NCBI GenBank assembly: GCA_902598485.1
Contig: CACKBU010000003.1
Span: 43,204-107,203 of the forward strand
Direction of reading: 5' to 3'
Length of the DNA stretch: 64,000 bases
Source: an uncultured Pelagibacteraceae bacterium
GTDB taxonomy: Bacteria; Pseudomonadota; Alphaproteobacteria; Pelagibacterales; Pelagibacteraceae
The notes under the pieces were generated by a model. That model saw only the letters and a program-made list of their open reading frames with translations. It had not been told where the DNA came from and ran no database searches. Positions within the stretch are counted from its first letter, which is position 1; each line of letters opens with the position of its first letter. Made by a program: the position numbers and the translations under genes. Shown piece after piece: positions 28,164 through 37,162 of this stretch.

Positions 28164-28760
28164 TTATGTTAAAATATTTACCAATTTCCAGTTTGGATCG
28201 CCCGATGTCGTATCTCTTGAAAATACCCATGTATCGTAAATTTTTTTTATTTTCTCTGGATCTCCTGATATTATTTTTTTATCTTTGTCTTTAATACAAG
28301 TAATAATTTCTGCAATAAAATCTACAGTTACATTTAATAATTTGCCTATTTTCTTATGTTCTTTTATTTTTGCAGAATTTATTCCAATAAATGTAATCTC
28401 TGCATAATGTCCTCTATCACTTCTTTCCTTAAGGGCTTTATTAAATTGATCAAATATTTCTTTGTTTAAAAGTGGTTTACTGGCTACGATTTTATTATCA
28501 TTATCACTAAAATCTGTAATGATAGTCTCATAAGCGATTTTTGCACCTTTTAAAAATTCATTTTGTGCTCTCACATCAAAATTTTCATTGTCCTTTTTAA
28601 CTTGTATCTTTTCTATTTTTTTTAATACTTCTTGAAACTGGCCTGGAGCTTTACCTTCAAAGCCCGTTCTTTTTCCTAATATTCCTCTTAATCTTAAAAA
28701 AATAAATCCAGCGATCATCGCTAACAAAATAATATCGATATATTCAAAACTATAATTCAT
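28164..28760 (-). CDS. Tim44-like domain protein
   Basis: A 198-residue protein with one N-terminal membrane anchor (IDIILLAMIAGFIFLRLRGILG, about 9-30) and a soluble Tim44/MRPL45-like domain (FLKGAKIAYETIITDFSDND, ITFIGINSAKI, VDFIAEIITCIKD, DTWVFSRDTTSGDPNWKLV). In mitochondria Tim44 recruits Hsp70 to the import channel; bacterial homologs sit in the inner membrane and their role is poorly defined. It is divergent from fxsA, next to secB, an order shared by other Alphaproteobacteria. Confidence 0.9.
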   Translation of the reverse strand: MNYSFEYIDIILLAMIAGFIFLRLRGILGKRTGFEGKAPGQFQEVLKKIEKIQVKKDNENFDVRAQNEFLKGAKIAYETIITDFSDNDNKIVASKPLLNKEIFDQFNKALKERSDRGHYAEITFIGINSAKIKEHKKIGKLLNVTVDFIAEIITCIKDKDKKIISGDPEKIKKIYDTWVFSRDTTSGDPNWKLVNILT

Positions 28761-28818
28761 AAGTTAATAGTAATTACTATGTTGATTAATTTCAACCAGC
28801 AATTTAGATTAAGGACAA

Positions 28819-29244
28819 ATGAACTCAATATTAATTGCTATAATTCTGGTGCCCATTATTGAAATTTACCTTTTAATTAAAATTGGGTCACAAATTGGAG
28901 CGTTAACAACAATTTTATTAATTTTTACTACAGCTGTAGTTGGTATTTATTACGCAAAATATGAAGGTTTGAATACACTTAAATCTGGTTTTATTCAATT
29001 GAGTAAAAACGAGGCACCAACTTATGAAATGATTTCTGGAGCTGTAATTGCCTTTGCGGCTCTACTACTTATAATACCAGGCTTCTTTACAGATGTTTGG
29101 GGATTTTTATTAATATTCCCGTTAACCAGAGGTTTTATTTTTAATTTAGTATTTAAAAAATTTAAAAATAAAAAAACAGAAAAAAATAATTTCATTGATG
29201 GAGAATTTGAAGATATAGATGATGACAATGACAGAAAAATATAA
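28819..29244 (+). CDS. fxsA: FxsA-family membrane protein
   Basis: A 141-residue inner-membrane protein. The family pattern is PIIEIYLLIKIGSQIGALTTI (about 12-32), TTAVVGIYYAKYEGL, and a second hydrophobic block (about 70-108) ending in LTRGFIF. The tail is charged (DGEFEDIDDDND). E. coli FxsA is known only for relieving phage F exclusion, so the natural role is unclear. The 3' end overlaps the secB frame by 26 bp. Confidence 0.9.
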   Translation: MNSILIAIILVPIIEIYLLIKIGSQIGALTTILLIFTTAVVGIYYAKYEGLNTLKSGFIQLSKNEAPTYEMISGAVIAFAALLLIIPGFFTDVWGFLLIFPLTRGFIFNLVFKKFKNKKTEKNNFIDGEFEDIDDDNDRKI

Positions 29245-29650
29245 AGTTTTAGGACAATATATTAAAGATTCATCTAGTGAAACTCCAGATATTGAAACAT
29301 ACTTATTTGTAAAAGAGGTTATTTCTAGATACAAACTTGGTATTGATATAACTTCAAAAGCCTTAAAGAATAAAATGGTAGAAGTCACTACGAAGTTTGT
29401 ATTTCAAGATAAAGAAGATAATAAAAGAAAATCATATTTTGAAATGAACTATTCAACAATTATTAAATTAATTGATGAAATAAGTGACAAAAAAGAATTA
29501 GAAAAAATTATTTTGTGCGATGTACAAAAAAAAATTTATCCAGATTTAGAAAAAGCTTTTCTAAATCTCTTACACGACTCTGGATATGATAGTGTGAAGT
29601 TCACTAAAAAAGTTGACTTCGAAAGCCTATATAAACAAAGATTTAATTAA
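29219..29650 (+). CDS. secB: Preprotein chaperone SecB-like
   Basis: A 143-residue protein with the SecB layout: YIKDSSSETPDIETYL near 14-29, KALKNKMVEVTTKFVF (about 49-64) and a C-terminal helix-rich half. Sequence similarity to E. coli SecB is weak; position between fxsA/Tim44 and dnaQ supports the call. SecB would keep exported proteins unfolded and deliver them to SecA. The start is ambiguous among three near ATGs (29219, 29222, 29228), all inside fxsA. It shares TTAA with dnaQ, giving both stop codons. Confidence 0.75.
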   Translation: MMTMTEKYKVLGQYIKDSSSETPDIETYLFVKEVISRYKLGIDITSKALKNKMVEVTTKFVFQDKEDNKRKSYFEMNYSTIIKLIDEISDKKELEKIILCDVQKKIYPDLEKAFLNLLHDSGYDSVKFTKKVDFESLYKQRFN

Positions 29651-30309
29651 AAAAAATTTTTTTTTAAATTATTTTTTAAATACTCTTTGTGTTTTTTAAT
29701 TTCTTCTGGTTTTGGTTTTATAATTTTTTTAAAATAATTACTTTTAGTATTGTAATTCATGAAATTTTCTTGATCTAATTTTTGAAAGTCTAAAGTTGGC
29801 TCTTTTTGATCAATTAAATTAATATAAACTTTTGTAAGTAGATCACAATCTATCAAAGCTGTATGAGTAACCCTCCTAGAGTTGTCTATCCTAAATCTTT
29901 TACATAAAGCATCTAAGCTTACTTGTGATCCAGGAAATTTCTCTCTTGCCAAATTCAAAGTATCTACAATTTCATTATCAATTTTTTCTTTTCGGATTAA
30001 TTGTAATTCATGGTTTAAATGTGCTAAATCAAACTCTGCATTATGAATTATGAGTCTTTTGTTTTTTATAAATTCTAAAAATTCTTTACTTATTTCGCTA
30101 AATTTTTTTTGTTTAGATAAAAATTCATCACTATATCCATGAACTTTTAGTGCTTGTTCAGATACTTTTCTTTCGGGATTCAAGTAACAGTGAAATTTTT
30201 TTTTTGTTGGTATTAAATTATCTAATTCCACACAACCTATTTCTACAACTCTATGGCCTTCAGCGACTGATATCCCGGTTGTTTCTGTATCAAGGACTAT
30301 TTCTTTCAT
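29647..30309 (-). CDS. dnaQ: DNA polymerase III epsilon (proofreading exonuclease)
   Basis: 3'-5' exonuclease of the replicative polymerase. The 220-residue protein has Exo I VLDTETTGI (5-13), Exo II with HNAEFDLAHLNHEL (about 94-107), and Exo III HTALIDCDLL (about 157-166), the DEDDh arrangement. The C-terminal region, which normally binds the alpha subunit, is short and lysine-rich. It is the last gene of the leftward ppsR-maf-aroE-coaE-dnaQ run leading away from the probable origin. Confidence 0.95.
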   Translation of the reverse strand: MKEIVLDTETTGISVAEGHRVVEIGCVELDNLIPTKKKFHCYLNPERKVSEQALKVHGYSDEFLSKQKKFSEISKEFLEFIKNKRLIIHNAEFDLAHLNHELQLIRKEKIDNEIVDTLNLAREKFPGSQVSLDALCKRFRIDNSRRVTHTALIDCDLLTKVYINLIDQKEPTLDFQKLDQENFMNYNTKSNYFKKIIKPKPEEIKKHKEYLKNNLKKNFF

Positions 30310-30879
30310 TTATAATATTTTATTCAGAATATAATTTATACCTACTTTAACAGATTTTTTTGTAAAATTATTTTTAATCACAAAATGTGATCTTTTTTTT
30401 TTATATTTAGAAGAATATTGAATTTTTTTAAATTTATTAAATAATTTACGGTTAAAATTTACTCTTTTTTTAATTTTCTTTTCAATATCACTTTTTTTTG
30501 AATCAACAAAAACTAGAATGTCTTTTTTTTTGTTAATTTTATTTTCTAACAATAATGGAATGTCTAAAATTACAGCTTTTTTATTTTTATTGTTTTTTAG
30601 AAATATTTTTAATGCTTTTCTGATTTCTAGATGAACTATAATTATTATTTTTTTTAGATTAATTTTATTACTTAATATAGCTTTTGTAATTTCATTTTTT
30701 TTAACTGGAAAAGAAGAAATATGTTCTGGTAATTTTTTCTTTAATTTTTTATAAATTTTTTTATTTTTTCTATAGAGTTTTGATACTTCAAGGTCTGCAT
30801 CAAATACTGGATATCCAAAGTTACTAGCTACATAACTTTTTCCAGAACCTATATCTCCTAAAATTCCTATTCTAATCAT
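30310..30879 (-). CDS. coaE: Dephospho-CoA kinase
   Basis: Last step of CoA synthesis. The 189-residue kinase has the P-loop GILGDIGSGKSYVA (4-17), FDADLEVSKLY (about 26-36) and VILDIPLLLENK (about 97-108). The protein is extraordinarily lysine-rich in its middle and C-terminal parts, reflecting the AT content. It overlaps aroE by 8 bp and abuts dnaQ. Confidence 0.95.
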   Translation of the reverse strand: MIRIGILGDIGSGKSYVASNFGYPVFDADLEVSKLYRKNKKIYKKLKKKLPEHISSFPVKKNEITKAILSNKINLKKIIIIVHLEIRKALKIFLKNNKNKKAVILDIPLLLENKINKKKDILVFVDSKKSDIEKKIKKRVNFNRKLFNKFKKIQYSSKYKKKRSHFVIKNNFTKKSVKVGINYILNKIL

Positions 30880-31666
30880 TGTTTAAAATTTTAAGCACCT
30901 CACTATTAATCTGTGGTTCTATTCCATGCCAAAGTTTAAACGCTTCAAACGCCTGGTAAATAAACATGAGTCTACCATTCTCTGTTTTGTTTCCAAGTTT
31001 TTTTGCCTCATTTAAAAAATTAGTTTCCGCAGGATTATAAATTACATCATAAAATAATTTATTATTTATAGATTTTGAAAAATCTAAATTAATAGTTTCT
31101 TCATTTAATCCAAGGCTAGTAGCGTTAATGATTACATCAAAATCTGTTATATCGCCCCAATTCAATATCTCTAAATTTTTAAATCGTAATTTTAAATCTT
31201 CTGCTTTTTTTTTAGTTCGGTTACTAACAATTATTTGAGACACGTTCATTTTTTTTAAAGCAAAAATTATCGAGGGCACGACTCCTCCTGCACCTAAAAT
31301 AAAAACCTTTTTCCCCTCAATATTAAAATTTAAAGCCTTAATCGCCTTGGTGAAACCAGCGATATCTGTATTATGTCCAACTAAATTGCCATTACTTAAA
31401 ATTATTGTATTTACCGACTGAGTTTGTTCTGCTTCTGGGCTCAGTTGATCTAAATAAGGAATTACTGTTTTTTTAAATGGAACAGTAACATTTATACCAT
31501 TTATTTTTTTTTCTTTAACCTGAGAAATTATGGATCGTAAATCTGCCTCATTAATTTTCTTTCTATCATAAATGGCTTTAATATTGTTTATTGTGAGCCA
31601 ATGATTGTGAAGTTTCGGTGACAAAGAATGGTCAATAGGATTCCCGATGACAAAATATTTTTTCAT
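30872..31666 (-). CDS. aroE: Shikimate dehydrogenase
   Basis: NADPH-dependent reduction of 3-dehydroshikimate to shikimate. The 264-residue protein has VIGNPIDHSLSPKLHN (6-21), NVTVPFKK with the catalytic Lys (about 59-66), GHNTDIAGF (about 97-105), the nucleotide-binding loop LGAGGVVPS, NATSLGL and a C-terminal MFIYQAFEAFKLWHG. It abuts maf. Confidence 0.97.
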   Translation of the reverse strand: MKKYFVIGNPIDHSLSPKLHNHWLTINNIKAIYDRKKINEADLRSIISQVKEKKINGINVTVPFKKTVIPYLDQLSPEAEQTQSVNTIILSNGNLVGHNTDIAGFTKAIKALNFNIEGKKVFILGAGGVVPSIIFALKKMNVSQIIVSNRTKKKAEDLKLRFKNLEILNWGDITDFDVIINATSLGLNEETINLDFSKSINNKLFYDVIYNPAETNFLNEAKKLGNKTENGRLMFIYQAFEAFKLWHGIEPQINSEVLKILNND

Positions 31667-32250
31667 TATAATGAGCTAATATATTCCTTTATTTTTTTAA
31701 CAGGCAGTCCCATAATTGTATCTTCGTCCCCTTCTATGTTTGAAAACAAATTTCTACCCTCACCCTCAATCTGATAAACATTATATGCGTATAGAGCTTC
31801 ATCAGATATTTTGGATAGATAATTTTTTAATTCATCATCAGAAAAATTTTTCATGGTTAATTTTGCTTTATCGGTATAGTTCCAAATCATAGATCCGTTT
31901 TTTGATATACATACAGAGCTAATTAAAAAATGCGATTTACCATTAAGCTTTCTTAATATTTTTATTGCATCTTCTCTATTTTCTGGTTTGGAAATTATTT
32001 CTCCATCCAAATCTATTACACTGTCCGCGCCCAGAACTATATTATCAATTCTTTTCATGCTCACCTTGTTTGCTTTTAATTCAGCTAAATTTTTGGAAAT
32101 CATCTCTGGATTTGCTTTTTCTTTAATCAGACTTATTTTGACAATATCTTCATCTACATTTGATGGCTCGACAATATTTTTAATATTATTTTTATCTAAA
32201 ATTTCTTTTCTAACTTTGCTTTTAGATGCAAGGATAATTTTACTTAGCAT
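31666..32250 (-). CDS. maf: Maf-family nucleotide pyrophosphatase
   Basis: Hydrolyses non-canonical nucleoside triphosphates. The 194-residue protein begins IILASKSKVRKEILD (5-19), has LGADSVIDLDGEIISKPENREDA (about 73-95) with the catalytic Asp, and YNVYQIEGEGRNLFSNIEGDEDTIMGLPV near the C-terminus. Whether it prefers dTTP/UTP or modified bases is not decided here. It overlaps the ppsR-like gene by 11 bp. Confidence 0.94.
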   Translation of the reverse strand: MLSKIILASKSKVRKEILDKNNIKNIVEPSNVDEDIVKISLIKEKANPEMISKNLAELKANKVSMKRIDNIVLGADSVIDLDGEIISKPENREDAIKILRKLNGKSHFLISSVCISKNGSMIWNYTDKAKLTMKNFSDDELKNYLSKISDEALYAYNVYQIEGEGRNLFSNIEGDEDTIMGLPVKKIKEYISSL

Positions 32251-33067
32251 TATTTAAATATATTTCGTGAATTTTTATAATTGATGCTGCTGTTTCTTCA
32301 ACAGATTTTCTTGTTACATCAATTTGTGGCCATTTATATTTTTGAAATGTTTTTTTCGCTTCCAAGACCTCTTTTCTAATATTTTCTATATCTGTATATT
32401 GAATGTTTTCAGTTTCTTTTAAAGAATTCATTCTGTTTTTTCTTAAATCAACCAGTCTTTCGGGTTCGGTGCTTAAACCTACTACACAAGTCATTTTAGG
32501 ATTTTTCTTAAGTATTTCTGGCAGTGAGTTTTCGTTTACTAGAGGAATATTAGATGTTTTAAATCCTTTGTTAGCTAAATAAATAGATGTTGGTGTTTTG
32601 CTTGTTCTACTGACCCCAACGAGCACAATATCTGATTTATCTATATCGTTTATTAAATTACCATCATCGTGATTCATTGTAAATTGAATAGCTTCAATTC
32701 TGTCATAGTATTCCTCATTTAATACATGTTGTCCACTTGGTTCATGCGTTGCCTTCTGGTTTAAAATTTTTGAAAAGTTTAAAATTAAATTTCCTAAAAC
32801 ACCAAAACATGGGATCTTTTTATCTTCACTAACATTTGCTAAATATTTAGCTAAATTATTATCCACAATAGTATATAAAATTATTGCATTTGAATTTTTT
32901 TCTGCATCCTCTAAAATTTTTAAAATTTGGTTTTCTGTTCGTGTAAAAGAATAAGAATGAACTTTATAGTCTATATTTAAAAACTGAGCCTTCAGAGCTA
33001 GAAATATTCTGTCTAAAGTTTCGCCTGTTGAATCAGAAATTAAATATATTTGAAATGTATTGCTCAT
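32240..33067 (-). CDS. ppsR: Pyruvate,phosphate dikinase / PEP synthase regulatory protein (DUF299 kinase/phosphorylase)
   Basis: Bifunctional ADP-dependent kinase and Pi-dependent pyrophosphorylase that controls PEP synthase or PPDK. The 275-residue protein starts with IYLISDSTGETLDRI (7-21), has HEPSGQHVLNEEYYDRIEAIQFTMNHDDG (about 108-136), and the P-loop-like GVSRTSKTPTSIYLA (about 151-165). The target enzyme is not in this window. It is the gene flanking the probable origin on the left, opposite hemE, as in other Alphaproteobacteria. Confidence 0.93.
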   Translation of the reverse strand: MSNTFQIYLISDSTGETLDRIFLALKAQFLNIDYKVHSYSFTRTENQILKILEDAEKNSNAIILYTIVDNNLAKYLANVSEDKKIPCFGVLGNLILNFSKILNQKATHEPSGQHVLNEEYYDRIEAIQFTMNHDDGNLINDIDKSDIVLVGVSRTSKTPTSIYLANKGFKTSNIPLVNENSLPEILKKNPKMTCVVGLSTEPERLVDLRKNRMNSLKETENIQYTDIENIRKEVLEAKKTFQKYKWPQIDVTRKSVEETAASIIKIHEIYLNNAK

Positions 33068-33334
33068 GAATAAATTGTTAATAAATTTGTATTATTTTAA
33101 TTAAATTACACAATTCAAAATTTTCTAAATTAACCTTGTAAAAACTGCTATTTATTAACATTAATAATAAACAGGGTAAAACAATCCACAAAAATTAATA
33201 TGATAAAAAAAGCTTCATTTTAAACAATTTTAATCGAGTAACATGTTGGTAAATTGTGAATATTATGTTTATAAAAAATAATCACCTTTATTCACAGGAT
33301 ATATTACAACTACAATAATTAATAATACTTATTT
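33068..33334. other. Probable chromosomal replication origin (oriC)
   Basis: The longest gene-free stretch of the window (267 bp), very AT-rich. It contains a perfect DnaA box TTATTCACA at 33288-33296, an 8-of-9 match in the other orientation (TGTGAATAT, 33255-33263) and a 7-of-9 match CAATCCACA at 33182-33190. Genes on both sides are transcribed away from it. The flanks, ppsR-maf-aroE-coaE-dnaQ on one side and hemE on the other, are those of the mapped Caulobacter origin. parS and parAB lie about 7-9 kb away. Confidence 0.75.
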
Positions 33335-34339
33335 ATGAGACCTTTAAACAAAATAATAATCAACAAAGATACTTCATTCAATCCGATATGGATTATGAGA
33401 CAAGCAGGAAGATATCTACCTGAATTTAGAGAAATAAGAAAAGAAAATCATGATTTTATTAACTTATGTTTAAATGAAGATTTATCATCAGAAATAACTC
33501 TACAACCTTTAAGAAGATTTGATTTAGACGCTGCTATAATATTTTCAGATATTTTAATGCTTCCATATGGATTAGGTCAAAAGGTAAAATTTGAAAAAAA
33601 CTTTGGGCCAAAATTAGGAGAAATAAATTTAAACGAAATTGCTAAGACTGATGAAATTGATTTTGTAGAAAAAATACACCGTGTATATAAAGCAATAAAA
33701 AAAGTTAGCTTACATAATAGTTTAAAAAATAAAAATACTATCGGGTTTGTTGGTGCTCCATGGACATTACTAGTTTATATGATTAATCAACAGTCACCTA
33801 AAAAAAACTTAAAAAAAGATTTTTTTAAAGATGATTTTTTAATAAATAGAATTTTATTAATAATTGAAAAATTTTTGAAGGTTCATATTAAAAATCAAAT
33901 TGATAATGGTGCAAATGTAATTCAAATTTTTGATAGTTGGGCAGGATTATTAGAGGAAAAAGATTTACCAAATTATGTTTATACCCCAACTCTAAATTTA
34001 GTAAATTATGTTAAATCTTTAAATGTTCCGGTGATATGTTTCCCTAGAGAGATAAAAAATTATAAAGAATTTTGTCAAATCGTTAAACCTGATACCATAA
34101 GTATTGATTATAATGTCGATCCAAAAAAAATAATTAGCGAAATAGACATACCTGTACAAGGAGGCTTAGATCCCAAAATTCTCTTAACAGATTATGAAAA
34201 TTTAAAAAAGAGTGCTTCTAATTATTTGGAAATTTTCCGAGATCATCCATATATATTTAATCTCGGTCATGGTATTCTACCTGAAACAAATCCAGAAATG
34301 GTTGAAAACTTAATTAAAATTGTAAAAAATTTTAAATGA
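33335..34339 (+). CDS. hemE: Uroporphyrinogen decarboxylase
   Basis: Removes four carboxylates from uroporphyrinogen III to give coproporphyrinogen III. The 334-residue barrel has PIWIMRQAGRYLPEFREIR (about 17-35), AAIIFSDILMLPYGLG (about 65-80), FVGAPWTLLVYM (about 138-149), IQIFDSWAGLL and FNLGHGILPETNPE near the C-terminus. It begins the hemE-hemH-hemJ operon immediately right of the probable origin; its TGA overlaps the hemH ATG (ATGA). Confidence 0.97.
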   Translation: MRPLNKIIINKDTSFNPIWIMRQAGRYLPEFREIRKENHDFINLCLNEDLSSEITLQPLRRFDLDAAIIFSDILMLPYGLGQKVKFEKNFGPKLGEINLNEIAKTDEIDFVEKIHRVYKAIKKVSLHNSLKNKNTIGFVGAPWTLLVYMINQQSPKKNLKKDFFKDDFLINRILLIIEKFLKVHIKNQIDNGANVIQIFDSWAGLLEEKDLPNYVYTPTLNLVNYVKSLNVPVICFPREIKNYKEFCQIVKPDTISIDYNVDPKKIISEIDIPVQGGLDPKILLTDYENLKKSASNYLEIFRDHPYIFNLGHGILPETNPEMVENLIKIVKNFK

Positions 34340-35331
34340 TTGAAAAAAACCACCCTCCAATAAAACATGGTAACACAGGTGTACTTATAATTAATCTTGG
34401 TACACCAGATTCCACTAATTGGTTTGATATAAGAAAATATTTAAAAGAATTTCTTTCTGATAGAAGAGTTATCGAGGTAAATCCGCTAGTTTGGCAAATA
34501 ATTTTAAATTTGTTTATTTTAAATTTTAGACCCTCTAAAACTGCTAAAGCTTATAAAGAAATTTGGATGAAAGACGAAAATATTTCTCCACTTCTTTATT
34601 ATACAAAAAAGCAAAGTGAGAAAATTTCAAATCTTTTTACAAAAGAAAACGTCATTATAGATTTTGCAATGAGATATGGAAATCCTAGTATCAAAAGTAA
34701 AATTCATAGATTACACGAAATGGGCTGTGAAAATTTGGTAATACTTCCGCTTTATCCGCAATACGCAGCAGCCACAACAGCAACAGTTTGTGATGAAGTA
34801 TACAGAACCTTAATGAATATGAGGTGGCAACCTTCTTTGAAAATCGTTCCTCATTACGAATCTGATACACTTTACATAGATGCTCTTGTCAATTCGATTA
34901 ATAAGAAAATAAACGAAATTAGCTGGAAACCAGATCTTATCATAGCTTCTTATCATGGGATACCAAAAAAATATTTTGATAAAGGCGACCCTTATCATTG
35001 TTATTGCCATAAAACGACAAGACTAATTTCAGAAAAATTTAATTCGATTAAGATTAGAACTACGTTTCAATCAAGATTTGGTCCACAAGAGTGGCTCCAA
35101 CCATACACTGATAAGACTTTAGAAAATTTACCCAAAGAAGGTGTTAAGAATGTTCTTACAATCTGTCCAGGTTTTGCATCTGATTGTGTCGAGACTTTAG
35201 AAGAAATACAAATTCAAGCCAAAGAAAGTTTTTTAAATTCTGGTGGAGAAAATTTTGACATGGTCCCCTGTTTAAATGATAATAGTGATCATATAACTTT
35301 GCTAAAATCCTTAATTGAAAAAAATATCTGA
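34336..35331 (+). CDS. hemH: Ferrochelatase
   Basis: Inserts ferrous iron into protoporphyrin IX. The 331-residue protein shows GVLIINLGTPDS (about 15-26), FLSDRRVIEVNP, LYPQYAAATTATVCDEV (about 139-155), and the catalytic His in IASYHGIPKKYFDKGDPYHCYCHKT (about 202-226). The C-terminal CPGFASDCVETLEEI is standard. It is followed 3 bp later by hemJ. Confidence 0.97.
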   Translation: MIEKNHPPIKHGNTGVLIINLGTPDSTNWFDIRKYLKEFLSDRRVIEVNPLVWQIILNLFILNFRPSKTAKAYKEIWMKDENISPLLYYTKKQSEKISNLFTKENVIIDFAMRYGNPSIKSKIHRLHEMGCENLVILPLYPQYAAATTATVCDEVYRTLMNMRWQPSLKIVPHYESDTLYIDALVNSINKKINEISWKPDLIIASYHGIPKKYFDKGDPYHCYCHKTTRLISEKFNSIKIRTTFQSRFGPQEWLQPYTDKTLENLPKEGVKNVLTICPGFASDCVETLEEIQIQAKESFLNSGGENFDMVPCLNDNSDHITLLKSLIEKNI

Positions 35332-35334
35332 TAC

Positions 35335-35769
35335 ATGAATTTGTATTTATTATTTAAATCTTTACATTTGATTGCTGTTGTTTCTTGGATGGCTGGACTT
35401 TTATATCTTCCTAGAATTTTTGTTTACCACGTTGAAAATAAAGAGAAAAAGGAAGCAACCGATATATTTGAAGTGATGGAAAAAAAATTATTTTTTTACA
35501 TTATGCGACCTGCAATGATTTTTACTTGGGTTTTTGGGTTAGTATTAATTTACCTTAATGGAATAGATATTTTCTCTCAATTATGGTTTCAAATAAAAAT
35601 TGTCCTGGTGATATTGTTATCAGCTTACAATGATTATCTGGGGAAATGTCTTGTTGCTCTAAAAAATTCTACAAACACAAGATCCTCAAAATTCTTTAGA
35701 ATTATTAACGAAATACCCACTATAATCTTGATTATTGTAGTATTTTTAGCTATTTTTAAGCCAATCTAG
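35335..35769 (+). CDS. hemJ: Protoporphyrinogen IX oxidase, HemJ type
   Basis: Membrane enzyme oxidising protoporphyrinogen IX to protoporphyrin IX, used instead of HemG or HemY. The 144-residue protein has four hydrophobic helices. The N-terminal SLHLIAVVSWMAGLLYLPRIFVYH (about 9-32) supplies the conserved heme-ligand His11 and the LPR motif; FQIKIVLVILLSAYNDYL (about 82-99) is the other conserved stretch. Placement directly after hemH strongly supports the role. Confidence 0.93.
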   Translation: MNLYLLFKSLHLIAVVSWMAGLLYLPRIFVYHVENKEKKEATDIFEVMEKKLFFYIMRPAMIFTWVFGLVLIYLNGIDIFSQLWFQIKIVLVILLSAYNDYLGKCLVALKNSTNTRSSKFFRIINEIPTIILIIVVFLAIFKPI

Positions 35770-35771
35770 GG

Positions 35772-35799
35772 TTGAAATAACATTAGTAGTATATATATT
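35772..35799 (+). promoter_or_regulatory. Candidate sigma-70 promoter of rho
   Basis: TTGAAA (35772-35777), a 16-bp spacer and TATATT (35794-35799) lie in the hemJ-rho gap. Transcription would start near 35806, at the left edge of the inverted repeat at 35808-35823. The repetitive TA stretch allows other -10 choices. Confidence 0.5.
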
Positions 35800-35807
35800 A
35801 AGTCATC

Positions 35808-35823
35808 TGATAAGTCCTTATCA
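35808..35823 (+). repeat. Perfect inverted repeat in the rho leader
   Basis: TGATAAG-TC-CTTATCA, followed by six A residues, ends 11 bp before the rho ATG. In RNA it forms a 6-bp hairpin with a 4-nt loop at or near the 5' end of the predicted transcript. As DNA it is a 16-bp palindrome that could bind a dimeric repressor. Confidence 0.6.
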
Positions 35824-35834
35824 AAAAATTAATC

Positions 35835-37103
35835 ATGAATATACAAGAACTAAAACTAAAATCATCTGAACAGCTTATTACACAAGCAGAAGAGCTTGGT
35901 ATAGAAAATGCCAGTACATTAAGAAAACAAGAAATACTTTTTGCAATTCTTAAAAAAGTTGCAGAAAAAGAGGAAATTACGGGCGTAGGTGTTTTACAGT
36001 TATTACAAGATGGCTTTGGTTTCCTTAGAGCTATGGAGTCAAATTATCTTCCAGGACCTGATGATATATATGTGAGTCCAAGTCAAATAAGAAAATTTGG
36101 ATTGCGAACTGGAGATACTGTTGAAGGTCCAGTGAGAGCGCCTAAAGAAGGAGAAAGATATTTTGCGTTATTACAAGTTAGCAAGATAAATTTTGAAGAA
36201 CCAGAAAAAGCAAGACATAAAATTGCATTTGATAACTTAACTCCCTTATATCCAGACAAACAGCTGGTGATGGAAGTTGAAACTACAAAAGTTGAAAAAA
36301 AACAAGATTTAACCCCAAGACTTATTGATCTGGTTAGTCCAATCGGAAAGGGACAAAGATCTATAATTATTTCACCACCAAAAGCTGGTAAGACAATGAT
36401 TTTGCAAAGTATTGCAAACTCAATAGCAAAAAACTATCCAGAGTGTTATCTTATGGTGTTGCTGATTGATGAGCGTCCAGAAGAAGTAACAGACATGCAA
36501 AGAACTGTGAAAGGTGAAGTAATTAGCTCTACTTTCGACGAACCAGCTCAAAGGCACGTGGCAGTAGCTGAAATGGTTATTGAAAAAGCCAAAAGATTAA
36601 CCGAACATAAAAAAGATGTTATTATTTTGTTAGATTCTATAACACGGTTAGGAAGAGCTTATAACGCTGTGATACCAAGTTCCGGTAAAGTTCTAACAGG
36701 GGGTGTTGATGCAAATGCACTCCAAAGACCAAAAAGATTTTTCGGTGCAGCAAGAAACATTGAAGAAGGTGGTTCATTAACAATTATCTCCACTGCTTTA
36801 ATTGATACCGGAAGTAGAATGGATGAAGTAATTTTTGAAGAATTTAAAGGAACAGGTAATAGCGAAACAATACTAGATAGAAAAATTGCAGATAAAAGAA
36901 TATACCCAGCAATCGATATAACAAAATCAGGAACAAGAAGAGAAGAGCTGTTATTTGATAAAAATGATTTGCAAAAAATGAACGTGTTAAGAAGAATAAT
37001 TGCTCCGATGGGAACTATGGATGCTATTGAATTTATAAATTCCAAATTAAAAGACACTAAAAATAATGCTGAGTTTTTTAACTCAATGAACAAGCCTTCT
37101 TAA
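35835..37103 (+). CDS. rho: Transcription termination factor Rho
   Basis: Hexameric RNA helicase that ends transcription. The 422-residue protein has the N-terminal helical domain, the RNA-binding [26 protein letters not shown] (about 61-86), Walker [12 protein letters not shown] (about 178-188), [14 protein letters not shown] (about 210-223), and RLGRAYN plus the Q-loop region ([21 protein letters not shown]). Length is standard. Because most genes here lack intrinsic terminators, Rho is likely to carry much of the termination load; this is inference. Confidence 0.98.
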   Translation: MNIQELKLKSSEQLITQAEELGIENASTLRKQEILFAILKKVAEKEEITGVGVLQLLQDGFGFLRAMESNYLPGPDDIYVSPSQIRKFGLRTGDTVEGPVRAPKEGERYFALLQVSKINFEEPEKARHKIAFDNLTPLYPDKQLVMEVETTKVEKKQDLTPRLIDLVSPIGKGQRSIIISPPKAGKTMILQSIANSIAKNYPECYLMVLLIDERPEEVTDMQRTVKGEVISSTFDEPAQRHVAVAEMVIEKAKRLTEHKKDVIILLDSITRLGRAYNAVIPSSGKVLTGGVDANALQRPKRFFGAARNIEEGGSLTIISTALIDTGSRMDEVIFEEFKGTGNSETILDRKIADKRIYPAIDITKSGTRREELLFDKNDLQKMNVLRRIIAPMGTMDAIEFINSKLKDTKNNAEFFNSMNKPS

Positions 37104-37162
37104 ATTCTTTCATTACAATTTTAAGTTTTACAGTGACACAAAATTGAAGATATAATCTTTAA

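Noticed and set aside
36555..36560. CACGTG core in rho, also at 8282-8287 in the symporter, as possible parS
   Set aside because: The flanking bases do not match TGTTTCACGTGAAACA.
36659..37093. 144-codon minus-strand frame inside rho
   Set aside because: Antisense shadow of rho, with no independent support.
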